From a virus: 40,940 nucleotides of DNA. Shown here piece by piece: positions 28,610-36,420 of this stretch (positions within the stretch are counted from its first letter, which is position 1; every line of letters starts with the position of its first letter). Below the pieces are notes generated by a model that searched no databases, had not been told where the DNA came from, and saw nothing but the letters and a program-made list of their open reading frames with translations. The stretch is from the IMG/VR virus record IMGVR_UViG_3300040770_000209, positions 1 to 40,940 of that record; one strand, written 5' to 3'. Both the position numbers and the translations under genes were made by a program.

Positions 28610-29644
28610 ATGAAAAAAATGATTAAATTTCCGTCTATCGACCAATTTAGAACAGTTGTTTCTAATATCAATAGACATTATAATTTTGTAGGATTAGACG
28701 AGAGTAGTGAGGCCATTTACGACCATACATTACCTAAACCAACACTTACGTTTACTGGTAAAGTAAAATTACATGGAACTAATGCCGCAGTATCTTTTAA
28801 CAAAGATGGATATTGGGCACAATCTCGTGAAAACATTATTACACCAGAAAAAGATAATGCTGGGTTTGCGTTTTTTGTTGAATCTAAAAAAGATGTATTT
28901 AAAAGATTCGTAAATGAAATTACATCACGTAATTTTGAAGATATTAACGATAACACTTTTACTATCTATGGTGAATGGTGTGGTGGTAATATACAAAAAG
29001 GTGTGGGTATTTCAAATTTACCAAAATCTTTCTTTATCTTTGGTCTTAAAGTTTCACCAAATTCAAAAGATGGTGAAGAAGCTAGGCCAGCATATTGGAT
29101 TCCATATCATTATTTATGTAGTTCAGAAGATAATATTTACAATATTGATGATTACACTAATTATACTATTGATATTGATTTTAACATGCCTCAGTTGGTT
29201 CAAAATACATTATCTGAGTTAACTATGGCGGTTGAAGAAGAATGCCCTGTAGCGAAAGCTTTTGGTTTTTCAGGTATTGGTGAAGGTATTGTTTGGTCTG
29301 TTAACGTTAATGGTACTATACATAGGTTTAAGGTAAAAGGTGAGTTACACTCTAGTTCTAAAGTTAAGACACTTGCAAGTGTTGATGTTGAAAAACTAGG
29401 TAGTATACAAAAATTTGTTGAATATGCTGTAACTGAAAGTCGTTTTAAACAATCAATTGAGAATATATTCCCAAATAACGAACCGATAGATGTTAAAAAG
29501 ATGGGTGATGTTATCAGATGGGTTGTTACTGATATTACAAAAGAAGAAATGGATACTATGGTTGAGAATAAGATTGAACCTAAAGACGTAAATAAATACG
29601 TATCTACGAAAGTTAGAGAAATGTTTTTTAAATTAAGTGTTTAA
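28610..29644 (+). CDS. RNA ligase, Rnl2-like family
   Basis: A 344-residue ligase. Motif I is K53-L-H-G in FTGKVKLHGTNAAV; IYGEWCGGNIQ (about 124) is motif III, GEGIVWSV (about 224) is motif IV and FKVKGELHS (about 240) is motif V. Rnl2-like ligases seal nicks in double-stranded RNA or RNA held on a bridge. The C-terminal 80 residues are helical. With Rnl1 at 23118 the phage has two RNA ligases of different types, as T4 does. Followed by a strong terminator. Confidence 0.8.
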   Translation: MKKMIKFPSIDQFRTVVSNINRHYNFVGLDESSEAIYDHTLPKPTLTFTGKVKLHGTNAAVSFNKDGYWAQSRENIITPEKDNAGFAFFVESKKDVFKRFVNEITSRNFEDINDNTFTIYGEWCGGNIQKGVGISNLPKSFFIFGLKVSPNSKDGEEARPAYWIPYHYLCSSEDNIYNIDDYTNYTIDIDFNMPQLVQNTLSELTMAVEEECPVAKAFGFSGIGEGIVWSVNVNGTIHRFKVKGELHSSSKVKTLASVDVEKLGSIQKFVEYAVTESRFKQSIENIFPNNEPIDVKKMGDVIRWVVTDITKEEMDTMVENKIEPKDVNKYVSTKVREMFFKLSV

Positions 29645-29664
29645 AAATACATTAAAAATAATAA

Positions 29665-29693
29665 AAATAAAGGGTTAAAACCCTTTATTTTTT
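29665..29693 (+). terminator. Rho-independent terminator
   Basis: AAATAAAGGGTT pairs with AACCCTTTATTT, followed by T-run. Confidence 0.88.
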
Positions 29694-29730
29694 ATAAAAA
29701 AAACGTATATTAAAGAAAAGAAAAGAAAAT

Positions 29731-31059
29731 ATGAATTCAAAACTATTTATTGCAGATAAATTTAAAGTTGGTTTTAATCTTCGTGATGACACTTACACTG
29801 GTAAATTAGGTTACGTAATTGGTTATGATGGTAAAAAATGGCGTAAGGAACCATCATGGGAAAGTTGGCGATTAAAATTTATCGAAGCTGATGAAATTGA
29901 AGTTAAAAAATTGGCAAGTTATAATTATGATATAAGTAGACAAACAACACATTATAATAGTATGGTTGAGAGTTTAAGTTCAACACCAGAAAAATATAGT
30001 AAAACACATTATTATAGAGAAGAGACTAAACTTAGTTTAGGTAAGCATTTAGATAATAGAGTGGGAAAATATGAAAATTATAAAACAAATTTAGGATTAA
30101 TTTCTTGTGATAAAGGTATTATACCACAAGAATATGATAATGTACCGACTGAAGGTTTTGTTTTAAATAAAAAAGCTGGTGGTGGGTCAAGTGGTTGGAA
30201 TCATAGGTCAACATATTGTAGGGTATATGACCCACGTGGTTTTGAGTTTGAAATATCAATACCTAATTTATTATACATCTTACAAGAATGCACCTCAACA
30301 AAAGGTAAAGGACTTGATGGTGAATTTGTTTACGCTTGGGATGGTAAAGATTTAGTATTACTACCAACAGTTTCTGAAGATTATCGGTCATCAACTAAGT
30401 TTACTAATTTACAAAGTGGTAAAGTAGGGACTAAAGACCTTATTGAAGGATGTGTTTACAAAGATAAAAATATGTTTGATTACGTATATTTAGGTAAATT
30501 TACTTGGGTTAGTGATTATAATTATACTGGTATTTCTTGTTTTGAAAAACGATATATTTTTTACGATGTTAGCGGTAATAGGTATGATAACTTTCATAGT
30601 TTTAAAAATACTAGTAATTTTGTCCAAATAGTTAGCAATATCGCAGTGTCTAATTATGGTGAATTATTAGATAAATATAATAAATCAAAATATAGTGGTG
30701 TTATAAATAATCCCATATTAAATGATGCGGTTATAAGTAAATTAAATGTACCATATACTAGTAGAAATAGTTTAAACAGGGTATGCGATGTTTTATTACC
30801 TTTAGGTGGTGACAAATTTGAAGTTTACTCAGTGGATGGTGAAATAGATTATATCATAACAAAAGATTATAAGTATTCGTATAAGCATTACAATTTAGTA
30901 TGTAGAAGAACATTACAATTAAAAGATGGTGGTGATTTTGAGATAAAAGCAATTAAAATAAAGAAATTAGATGCGCTAAAATATAGTGAGATAACTAATA
31001 TGGGTTTAAAAAATTTAAGTATTAAAAATAACGATAAGATAAAAATTTTAAAATTTTAA
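29731..31059 (+). CDS. Conserved phage-type protein of unknown function
   Basis: A 442-residue protein. The segments KVGFNLRDDTYTGKLGYVIGYD, KKWRKEPSWESWR, GFVLNKKAGGGSSGWNHR and YCRVYDPRGFEFEISIPNLLYIL are of a type I associate with a hypothetical protein widespread in large phages; no enzymatic motif is known to me. Residues 1-35 and the PRGFEFE block suggest repeated small beta domains. The second half is Lys/Asn-rich and less conserved in style. First gene after a terminator, and followed two bases later by 31062. Confidence 0.55.
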   Translation: MNSKLFIADKFKVGFNLRDDTYTGKLGYVIGYDGKKWRKEPSWESWRLKFIEADEIEVKKLASYNYDISRQTTHYNSMVESLSSTPEKYSKTHYYREETKLSLGKHLDNRVGKYENYKTNLGLISCDKGIIPQEYDNVPTEGFVLNKKAGGGSSGWNHRSTYCRVYDPRGFEFEISIPNLLYILQECTSTKGKGLDGEFVYAWDGKDLVLLPTVSEDYRSSTKFTNLQSGKVGTKDLIEGCVYKDKNMFDYVYLGKFTWVSDYNYTGISCFEKRYIFYDVSGNRYDNFHSFKNTSNFVQIVSNIAVSNYGELLDKYNKSKYSGVINNPILNDAVISKLNVPYTSRNSLNRVCDVLLPLGGDKFEVYSVDGEIDYIITKDYKYSYKHYNLVCRRTLQLKDGGDFEIKAIKIKKLDALKYSEITNMGLKNLSIKNNDKIKILKF

Positions 31060-31061
31060 TT

Positions 31062-31499
31062 ATGGTAAATGATAGAGATAAAATAGTTCAGGAACTCTTT
31101 AATGTTGTTCAAATAAAAAAAATAGAAATAGCTAAAGCTGAAAAACCAAATTGGGAAACTAATTGTGTATTTAGATACAATAAAGATTCATCTGTAAATA
31201 CAAACTTACAAGTTTGTAATAATGTTGAAGATTTAGTGAATATTTTGGGGTTTTTAATAGAAAAGAAAAATAGTTTTGATGCTGCCCAAAAAATACTTGG
31301 GACTAAGTTAAAATTCCAATGGTCTGGTTTTAGTTTTGAAAATTGGTCTTCTGATTTAAAAAGTACAGTGGCTAAAATTGAGATTAAGTTTAAGAAAAAA
31401 GAACTTGAAATACTTGAGGTAAGACTTAATGGTCTTGTTAGTAAAGAAATGCGAGAACAATTAGAATTAGAAGAAATTAGAAAAATATTAAGTTTATGA
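31062..31499 (+). CDS. Hypothetical protein with C-terminal coiled coil
   Basis: A 145-residue protein (starts MVNDRDKIVQELFNVVQIKK). Residues about 105-145 are Lys/Glu/Leu-rich with heptad-like spacing, consistent with a coiled coil. No family recognised. It overlaps the next gene by four bases (ATGA), a coupled arrangement. Confidence 0.5.
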   Translation: MVNDRDKIVQELFNVVQIKKIEIAKAEKPNWETNCVFRYNKDSSVNTNLQVCNNVEDLVNILGFLIEKKNSFDAAQKILGTKLKFQWSGFSFENWSSDLKSTVAKIEIKFKKKELEILEVRLNGLVSKEMREQLELEEIRKILSL

Positions 31500-31699
31500 T
31501 ATCAAATAGAGTTTATAGAGCAAAAAAAGAGATTGAATTACTCGAAAGAATGGTGATTAAGTCTGGTCAAGAATTAGAAATAGTTATGGACGTAGTATAT
31601 GTTAATGGTAATATGGTACCACCAAACTTACAGAACTTATTTTATAGTTATATTGTTAATAATCCAACATCATTTGATGATGTTACTAAAAATTGGTAA
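31496..31699 (+). CDS. Small hypothetical protein
   Basis: A 67-residue protein (starts MISNRVYRAKKEIELLERM) with a helical, charged N-terminal half. Coupled to 31062 by an ATGA overlap and immediately followed by the 38-residue membrane protein at 31700. No family recognised. Confidence 0.5.
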   Translation: MISNRVYRAKKEIELLERMVIKSGQELEIVMDVVYVNGNMVPPNLQNLFYSYIVNNPTSFDDVTKNW

Positions 31700-31816
31700 A
31701 TGGAAGATATTAAAGTATTTGACCCAATAGTTCAAGTAGCTATAGTAGTGGTTATTGGACTTGTATTATGTGTTTGGGTATTGGCTATACATACAAACTT
31801 TTTTAATAAAAAGTAA
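31700..31816 (+). CDS. Small membrane protein of 38 residues
   Basis: Starts ATG 31700 directly after the previous stop (TAA ATG). Residues 11-31 (VQVAIVVVIGLVLCVWVLAI) are a membrane span; the tail ends NFFNKK. It lies just before a strong terminator. Unknown role. Confidence 0.5.
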   Translation: MEDIKVFDPIVQVAIVVVIGLVLCVWVLAIHTNFFNKK

Positions 31817-31820
31817 AATA

Positions 31821-31852
31821 AAATGGAATAAAATTGTTTATTCCATTTTTTA
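31821..31852 (+). terminator. Rho-independent terminator
   Basis: AAATGGAATAAA, loop ATTG, TTTATTCCATTT, then T-run. Confidence 0.88.
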
Positions 31853-31855
31853 TTT

Positions 31856-31863
31856 TATCTTTG
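31856..31863 (+). promoter_or_regulatory. Bacteroidota -7 box (TATCTTTG) for the PARP gene
   Basis: TATCTTTG 25 bases before ATG 31888, directly after the terminator; TTG at 31834-31836 inside the terminator. Confidence 0.7.
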
Positions 31864-31887
31864 TAGAATAATTTATAAAAATATATT

Positions 31888-33177
31888 ATGATAACTAAAG
31901 AAAATGGTTTAAGGTATGCTAAATTAATACACGTATCAGTTGATAATGGTCAAACCGATAATAGCAACAAAATTTATATCATGGAAGAATTATCTGATGG
32001 TAGAATTCAATGTGAATACGGTAGAGTTGGTAAAAATATGGTAACTGTTTATAAAAATAGTAATGAATGGAATAAGATACTTAAATCTAAAGTTTCTAAT
32101 ACTAAAGGTTATACTGATGTAACTGAATTGTTAACTACAATCGTAGAGGTAACAGACAATAAAACAAATAATAAAACTGAGGAAATTAAAGATTCAATTG
32201 TAAAACAATTAATTGATGATTTAATGAACTTTGCTAATAAATCAATTCAAAAAAATTATAAAGTTACACAAGATTCTGTTTCTGAGCAACAAGTTAATGC
32301 TGCTCAACTAATAATTGATACTATTGGTAGTTTATTAGTTTTAGGGGTAGATAAAAAACACGTGAATGATATGTTACTTAAGTTGTATACTATCATACCT
32401 AGAAAAATGGATAATGTTCGTGACCATTTAATTGAGGATGTCAATGATTCAAACTCGTTAGATTTAGCACAAAAAATGATTGGGGAAGAACAAAGTACAT
32501 TGGATACTATGGCTGGGCAAGTAAGATTAATCAACCAACAAAAAGCAATAGTAGAAACCCCTGAAAATAAAGGTAAACAAAATCAAGTCACTATACTTGA
32601 CCAAATGGGGTTGAAAATTGAGGTTGAAAATGATAAGGAAACACTTACATTGATAAATAAATTAATGGGTAGTAACTCTAGTCAAATTAGAAAAGTTTAC
32701 AAGGTTATCAATACAAAAACACAGAAAACTTTTGAGGATAATTTTTCAAAATCTAAGGTTAAAAAGAAAAGGCTTTATTGGCATGGTTCACGTAATGAGA
32801 ACTGGTTTAATATTATGCAAACTGGGTTGTTAATTAGACCTTCTGGTGCTGTTCATACTGGAAGTATGTTTGGTGATGGTATTTATTTTGCTGATAAGGC
32901 TCAGAAATCTATTGGTTATTCATCTTTAAGTGGTTCACACTGGACCAAGGGTAATGAGAATAGAGCTTTTCTAGCATTATTTGATGTCCATGTTGGGAAT
33001 CAAAAAGAAATCTTACATCATACGTCTAGTTGTTATAGTTTATCTGATAGTGTCCTTAAAAAAGATGGTTTTGATAGTGTATTTGCTAAGGGTGGTGCTG
33101 ATTTAAGGAATAATGAATTTATAGTTTATAATGGTGCACAGTGCACTGTTTCACATTTAATTGAAATAGGAAAATAA
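31888..33177 (+). CDS. WGR-domain poly/mono(ADP-ribosyl)transferase (PARP family)
   Basis: A 429-residue PARP. Residues 1-90 are a WGR domain (NKIYIMEELSDGRIQCEYGRVGK). Residues about 105-220 match the helical regulatory domain of eukaryotic PARP1 in layout. The catalytic domain (about 270-429) has the H-Y-E triad: H299 in YWHGSR, Y333 in GDGIYFADKAQKS, E410 in NNEFIVYN, which is the set needed for chain elongation in PARP1. PARPs transfer ADP-ribose from NAD to protein or nucleic acid. WGR domains sense DNA ends. In a phage this could modify host proteins or respond to DNA breaks. NADAR and Nudix genes at 21617-22749 could remove or process the product. Confidence 0.85.
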   Translation: MITKENGLRYAKLIHVSVDNGQTDNSNKIYIMEELSDGRIQCEYGRVGKNMVTVYKNSNEWNKILKSKVSNTKGYTDVTELLTTIVEVTDNKTNNKTEEIKDSIVKQLIDDLMNFANKSIQKNYKVTQDSVSEQQVNAAQLIIDTIGSLLVLGVDKKHVNDMLLKLYTIIPRKMDNVRDHLIEDVNDSNSLDLAQKMIGEEQSTLDTMAGQVRLINQQKAIVETPENKGKQNQVTILDQMGLKIEVENDKETLTLINKLMGSNSSQIRKVYKVINTKTQKTFEDNFSKSKVKKKRLYWHGSRNENWFNIMQTGLLIRPSGAVHTGSMFGDGIYFADKAQKSIGYSSLSGSHWTKGNENRAFLALFDVHVGNQKEILHHTSSCYSLSDSVLKKDGFDSVFAKGGADLRNNEFIVYNGAQCTVSHLIEIGK

Positions 33178-33179
33178 TT

Positions 33180-33254
33180 ATGGGAATAACAAGTATAATA
33201 ATGGTGTATTTTATGATACTTTTAGTAGTTGGTTTAACATATCAAAAAGGATAA
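33180..33254 (+). CDS. Tiny membrane peptide of 24 residues
   Basis: MGITSIIMVYFMILLVVGLT then YQKG: one membrane span and a short basic tail. Starts three bases after the PARP stop and ends four bases before the next gene, so spacing supports a real gene. Confidence 0.4.
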   Translation: MGITSIIMVYFMILLVVGLTYQKG

Positions 33255-33258
33255 TAAG

Positions 33259-33969
33259 ATGGAAGAAAAAACAGGATATGATTGGTGTGAAGATGCCAAA
33301 CTAAGGGTGATAGATATCTCAAATTGGGATACTGATTGGGCTAATTTTAACGATTCTTATTATAAAGAAAAAATTAATGTACAAGAGTTTTATAGGAGAT
33401 TAGATATGTGCCGAGTAAAAGCTAACTCGATGCCTAGAAAAACAGAAATGTATCTTGAATATAGAATGTATGGTTTAGTACCATATAATTTAAGTCCAAT
33501 TCAACAAGGTATTCAATTTGGACATGGTGTTATCGAATATAGTTTAGATGTTTATGAAGTCCCACCATTTAATAAAATATACCAAAAATGGGCAAAAGAA
33601 GATAAAACATTTATAATTCTTAATGGTGGGACTACAAATCTAAATCCAGATAATTTAGGTACTCTTAATAAGCATTTTATGAATCTTCATTTTAATGGGG
33701 TTGCAACATCAATTTTTTGTGAACCAGATTTAGGTGACCAATTAACCGCTGTTGTTTTTTTAGTTGATGAGAGGGTTTTTAATAAGGTGCGTTACCCTGA
33801 TTTTAAACCAACACCATTATCTTGGTTAGCTGATAAAAAACCAACTGAAAAAGAACAATCAAAATGGCAAGTTGAGAACGATAAGCATTATGTAAAATGG
33901 GTTGAAAGTGTTGGTGGTGAAACTAACGTATATTTGCGAGAGTATTTAAAAACACTTAAATTAGCGTAA
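33259..33969 (+). CDS. PTH2-like fold protein (second in the window)
   Basis: A 236-residue protein. Its middle follows the PTH2 plan: LSPIQQGIQFGHGVIEYSLD (about 77-96) corresponds to LAHQAVQSGHAAIDFQHE of the 5349 hydrolase, then KTFIILNGGTT (about 118) and FCEPDLGDQLTAVVFLVDE (about 153) corresponds to FREPDIGNQITAVAFEPSD. Extra N- and C-terminal parts of about 70 and 55 residues are added. Similar longer proteins are frequent in large phages. Whether it hydrolyses peptidyl-tRNA is unknown. It lies in the same unit as the PARP gene. The relationship between the two window proteins is visible by eye but distant. Confidence 0.6.
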   Translation: MEEKTGYDWCEDAKLRVIDISNWDTDWANFNDSYYKEKINVQEFYRRLDMCRVKANSMPRKTEMYLEYRMYGLVPYNLSPIQQGIQFGHGVIEYSLDVYEVPPFNKIYQKWAKEDKTFIILNGGTTNLNPDNLGTLNKHFMNLHFNGVATSIFCEPDLGDQLTAVVFLVDERVFNKVRYPDFKPTPLSWLADKKPTEKEQSKWQVENDKHYVKWVESVGGETNVYLREYLKTLKLA

Positions 33970-34006
33970 CTATTTATTTATAATTAATTTTTCTGTATTA
34001 TTAAAT

Positions 34007-34378
34007 ATGGAAAAATTAATCATAAATTATTTAAATAAAAAATATAGTTTTTACACTGGTAAGTTCATTGGTAAAAATAACAATCAAGTTATTGATGGGT
34101 TTAAAATTATAGACTACTTAACTGATATTTTTAGTATTAAAGAAGAAACTTCTACTATTATATTTAATAATTGGGCTTTATTTAATGGTGTAACAATTAA
34201 AGACTATCGAGATGCTTGGGGTTATAAACGTGCATTTCAATGGTCATCAGAAGGTACACAAGACTTTAGTGTATTCCATAATATCGATGCTGAAGCTGAA
34301 TTAACTGCGCTGTTATCAGAAGCATTTGCTGCTGAAATTGACCGTGAAATAATTAAACAAATATGGGAAATACAATAA
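34007..34378 (+). CDS. Hypothetical protein
   Basis: A 123-residue protein (starts MEKLIINYLNKKYSFYTGKF). The C-terminal part AELTALLSEAFAAEIDREIIKQI is a clear amphipathic helix. No family recognised. Its end overlaps the start of the 2H-type gene at 34363 by 16 bases, so they are probably coupled. Confidence 0.5.
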   Translation: MEKLIINYLNKKYSFYTGKFIGKNNNQVIDGFKIIDYLTDIFSIKEETSTIIFNNWALFNGVTIKDYRDAWGYKRAFQWSSEGTQDFSVFHNIDAEAELTALLSEAFAAEIDREIIKQIWEIQ

Positions 34379-34887
34379 CCCTTACTGGTAAAATTAAGTT
34401 TGAACCAGAAGACAAGACAACAAAACATAAATCACAATCATCATGGAAAAAAATGGCCATGATATTATTAGATGGTGACGTAACAGAATACTATGCATGG
34501 TTTATACAAAAGAGATATAATTTAATATTAAATAAACCACTAAGGGGTGCGCATATATCTTTCATTAATGACTCAATGCGGGATTTAACCCATAATGGTA
34601 AAAAAACCGAAGAAGAAGCTTTATCATTATGGGAATCTGTTAAGGAAAAATGGGATGGTAAAAAAATACAAGTAGTATTAGATTTAGAACCACGAACTGA
34701 CGATAGAATATGGTGGTTAATAATACCACATGATGAAAGAAATGAGATTCAATCAATCAGAGATGAATTGGGTCTATCTAGACCATTCTTTGGTCTTCAC
34801 ATGTCTATTGGATATGCTAATGAAAAAAATATAGAACATAGTATTTATATTCACGAACTAATTAAAAATAATTTTATAACACATTAA
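34363..34887 (+). CDS. 2H phosphoesterase-like protein
   Basis: A 174-residue protein with two H-x-S elements at the expected distance: AHISF (about residue 67) and LHMSIGY (about residue 145). Paired H-x-S/T motifs mark the 2H phosphoesterase superfamily, which opens 2',3'-cyclic or 2',5'-linked phosphodiester bonds. ILLDGDVTEYYAWFI before and WWLIIPHDER between them are typical of phage members. It may help tRNA repair, or cleave oligoadenylate or cyclic nucleotide signals of host defence. Both roles are known within the superfamily; which applies is open. Confidence 0.62.
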   Translation: MGNTITLTGKIKFEPEDKTTKHKSQSSWKKMAMILLDGDVTEYYAWFIQKRYNLILNKPLRGAHISFINDSMRDLTHNGKKTEEEALSLWESVKEKWDGKKIQVVLDLEPRTDDRIWWLIIPHDERNEIQSIRDELGLSRPFFGLHMSIGYANEKNIEHSIYIHELIKNNFITH

Positions 34888-34901
34888 ATGAAACTTAAAA
34901 T

Positions 34902-35084
34902 ATGAGAATAATAAATAAATATTTAGTAAGACTACCAATATACGATGAGCTTTCAGATACTAGAATTTATAAAGTATTTGAATTAGATACTGGTGAATTT
35001 TATCGAGAATCTTGGAATAAAGGGAATGTTAATTATGAGATTGTCGATAAAGAATTATTTTATGAAAAAAATGAAAAATTATAG
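34902..35084 (+). CDS. Small hypothetical protein ending in UAG
   Basis: A 60-residue protein (starts MRIINKYLVRLPIYDELSD), mostly beta in character. Unknown family. It stops at TAG 35082-35084, and the same frame stays open through the intergenic region into the next gene (ATG 35148), so suppression of this UAG would give a fusion. The promoter lying in between makes a separate next gene the simpler reading. Confidence 0.45.
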   Translation: MRIINKYLVRLPIYDELSDTRIYKVFELDTGEFYRESWNKGNVNYEIVDKELFYEKNEKL

Positions 35085-35093
35085 CTATACTTT

Positions 35094-35122
35094 TTGATTA
35101 TAATATTATTAGTGTATCTTTG
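35094..35122 (+). promoter_or_regulatory. Bacteroidota-type promoter
   Basis: TTG 35094-35096 and TATCTTTG 35115-35122. Confidence 0.7.
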
Positions 35123-35147
35123 TCAGATAATTAAAAAAAACGTATAT

Positions 35148-35474
35148 ATGTCAGTAAAAAAATTAGTTAAACCTATTACTCCAGAAGAAATAATGGATAA
35201 TTTGGGTAAAATAATTCCATCAGTAGTATTCGAAGCTGTAAATTATTTATTAAAAGAAAAATATAGAGGGTCTTCACTAAGTATTAAACAAGATGAAATA
35301 ATAAATAAGATAATAAGTCTTAACAGTTCTATTACTAGGTTGATAATTTTTGAAAAAAAATATTTGGATATTGAGAGAATATATTCGGATAATGGTTGGG
35401 AAGTATCATATAAAACTCCTAGTTATAATGAAAGCTATTTTTTACCTTATTTCATTTTTAAACCAATTAAATAA
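35148..35474 (+). CDS. Hypothetical protein upstream of the metal transporter
   Basis: A 108-residue protein from ATG 35148 (MSVKKLVKPITPEEIMDNLG); longer starts would begin inside the promoter. Helical, with an amphipathic segment VVFEAVNYLLKEKY. Similar small proteins named only as hypothetical are common in large phages. One-base overlap with the CDF transporter gene shows coupling. Confidence 0.5.
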   Translation: MSVKKLVKPITPEEIMDNLGKIIPSVVFEAVNYLLKEKYRGSSLSIKQDEIINKIISLNSSITRLIIFEKKYLDIERIYSDNGWEVSYKTPSYNESYFLPYFIFKPIK

Positions 35475-36370
35475 TGAGTCATTCTAATTCAACAAAAGCA
35501 GTTGTGTTTGCCTTATTAGGTAACATGTTCATATCAATAATAAAATATATCGCTGCTTTTTTTACGTTAAGTGCTTCTATGTTAGCAGAAGCTATTCACT
35601 CGACAGCGGATTGTTTAAATCAAGTGTTTTTATTAATTGGTACAAAGAGGTCTAAAAAAGAAAATGATGAGTTACACCCATTTGGGTATGGTCGTGAAGA
35701 GTTTTTTTGGGGTTTTATGGTGGCGATACTATTATTTTTCGGTGGTGCTATTTTTTCAATATATGAAGGTGTGCATAAATTAATGGAACCAATAGCGATT
35801 AAAAATATTGGTTGGGGTCTTGCTGTTTTAGGTGTTTCAATGATTATTGAAGGTAAGACTTTTATGATTGCTCTAAAACAACTAAGAGAAACTTCTAAGA
35901 ATAGTATTATAAAAGCACTTAAAGATTCAGTTGATACTAATCTAATAGTTATTATACTTGAAGATTCAGCAGCATTATTAGGGTTGGTAATTGCGTTCAT
36001 TTGTACATTATTATCTTTATATAACCCAATATTTGATGCAATCGGTAGTATTAGTATTGGATTAATATTATCATTTGTTTCTTATTCATTAGTTAATGAA
36101 CTTAGAAAATTAATTATTGGTGAGAATATGCCAAGAGAGGAAAGAGGTAGAATAAAACAAATTTTAAATTCTTTCCCTGATGTGACACATGTTAACCGTA
36201 TTAAATCTATGACAATGGGTAGGAATAAATATCTTTTATTAATCTCTATTAATGTTAATGATTTTTTAAGAGGTCATAAAGTTGAAGATATGGTGGAGAA
36301 TATAAAAGAAGATATTAAAGAAGAATTTAACCATGTAGATGAAATATATGTAGAAATAAGTGATAAATAA
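35474..36370 (+). CDS. Cation diffusion facilitator (CDF) metal transporter
   Basis: A 298-residue inner-membrane transporter with about six membrane spans followed by a cytoplasmic domain (about 215-298). Metal-site signatures are present: AIHSTADCLNQ in span II (H-x3-D), HPFGYGREEFFW after it, and LKDSVDTN with EDSAALLG in span V. CDF proteins export Zn, Co, Mn or Fe in exchange for protons. Complete metal transporters are unusual phage cargo; it may counter metal stress or metal-based defence, or be a recent gain from the host. It shares the base and codon composition of its neighbours, so not obviously recent. Confidence 0.85.
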   Translation: MSHSNSTKAVVFALLGNMFISIIKYIAAFFTLSASMLAEAIHSTADCLNQVFLLIGTKRSKKENDELHPFGYGREEFFWGFMVAILLFFGGAIFSIYEGVHKLMEPIAIKNIGWGLAVLGVSMIIEGKTFMIALKQLRETSKNSIIKALKDSVDTNLIVIILEDSAALLGLVIAFICTLLSLYNPIFDAIGSISIGLILSFVSYSLVNELRKLIIGENMPREERGRIKQILNSFPDVTHVNRIKSMTMGRNKYLLLISINVNDFLRGHKVEDMVENIKEDIKEEFNHVDEIYVEISDK

Positions 36371-36384
36371 TTCAATAATTATTT

Positions 36385-36392
36385 TATCTTTG
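36385..36392 (+). promoter_or_regulatory. Bacteroidota -7 box (TATCTTTG)
   Basis: Located 29 bases before ATG 36421. Confidence 0.65.
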
Positions 36393-36420
36393 TCCAATAT
36401 TAATTAAAAATTAAAAAAAA

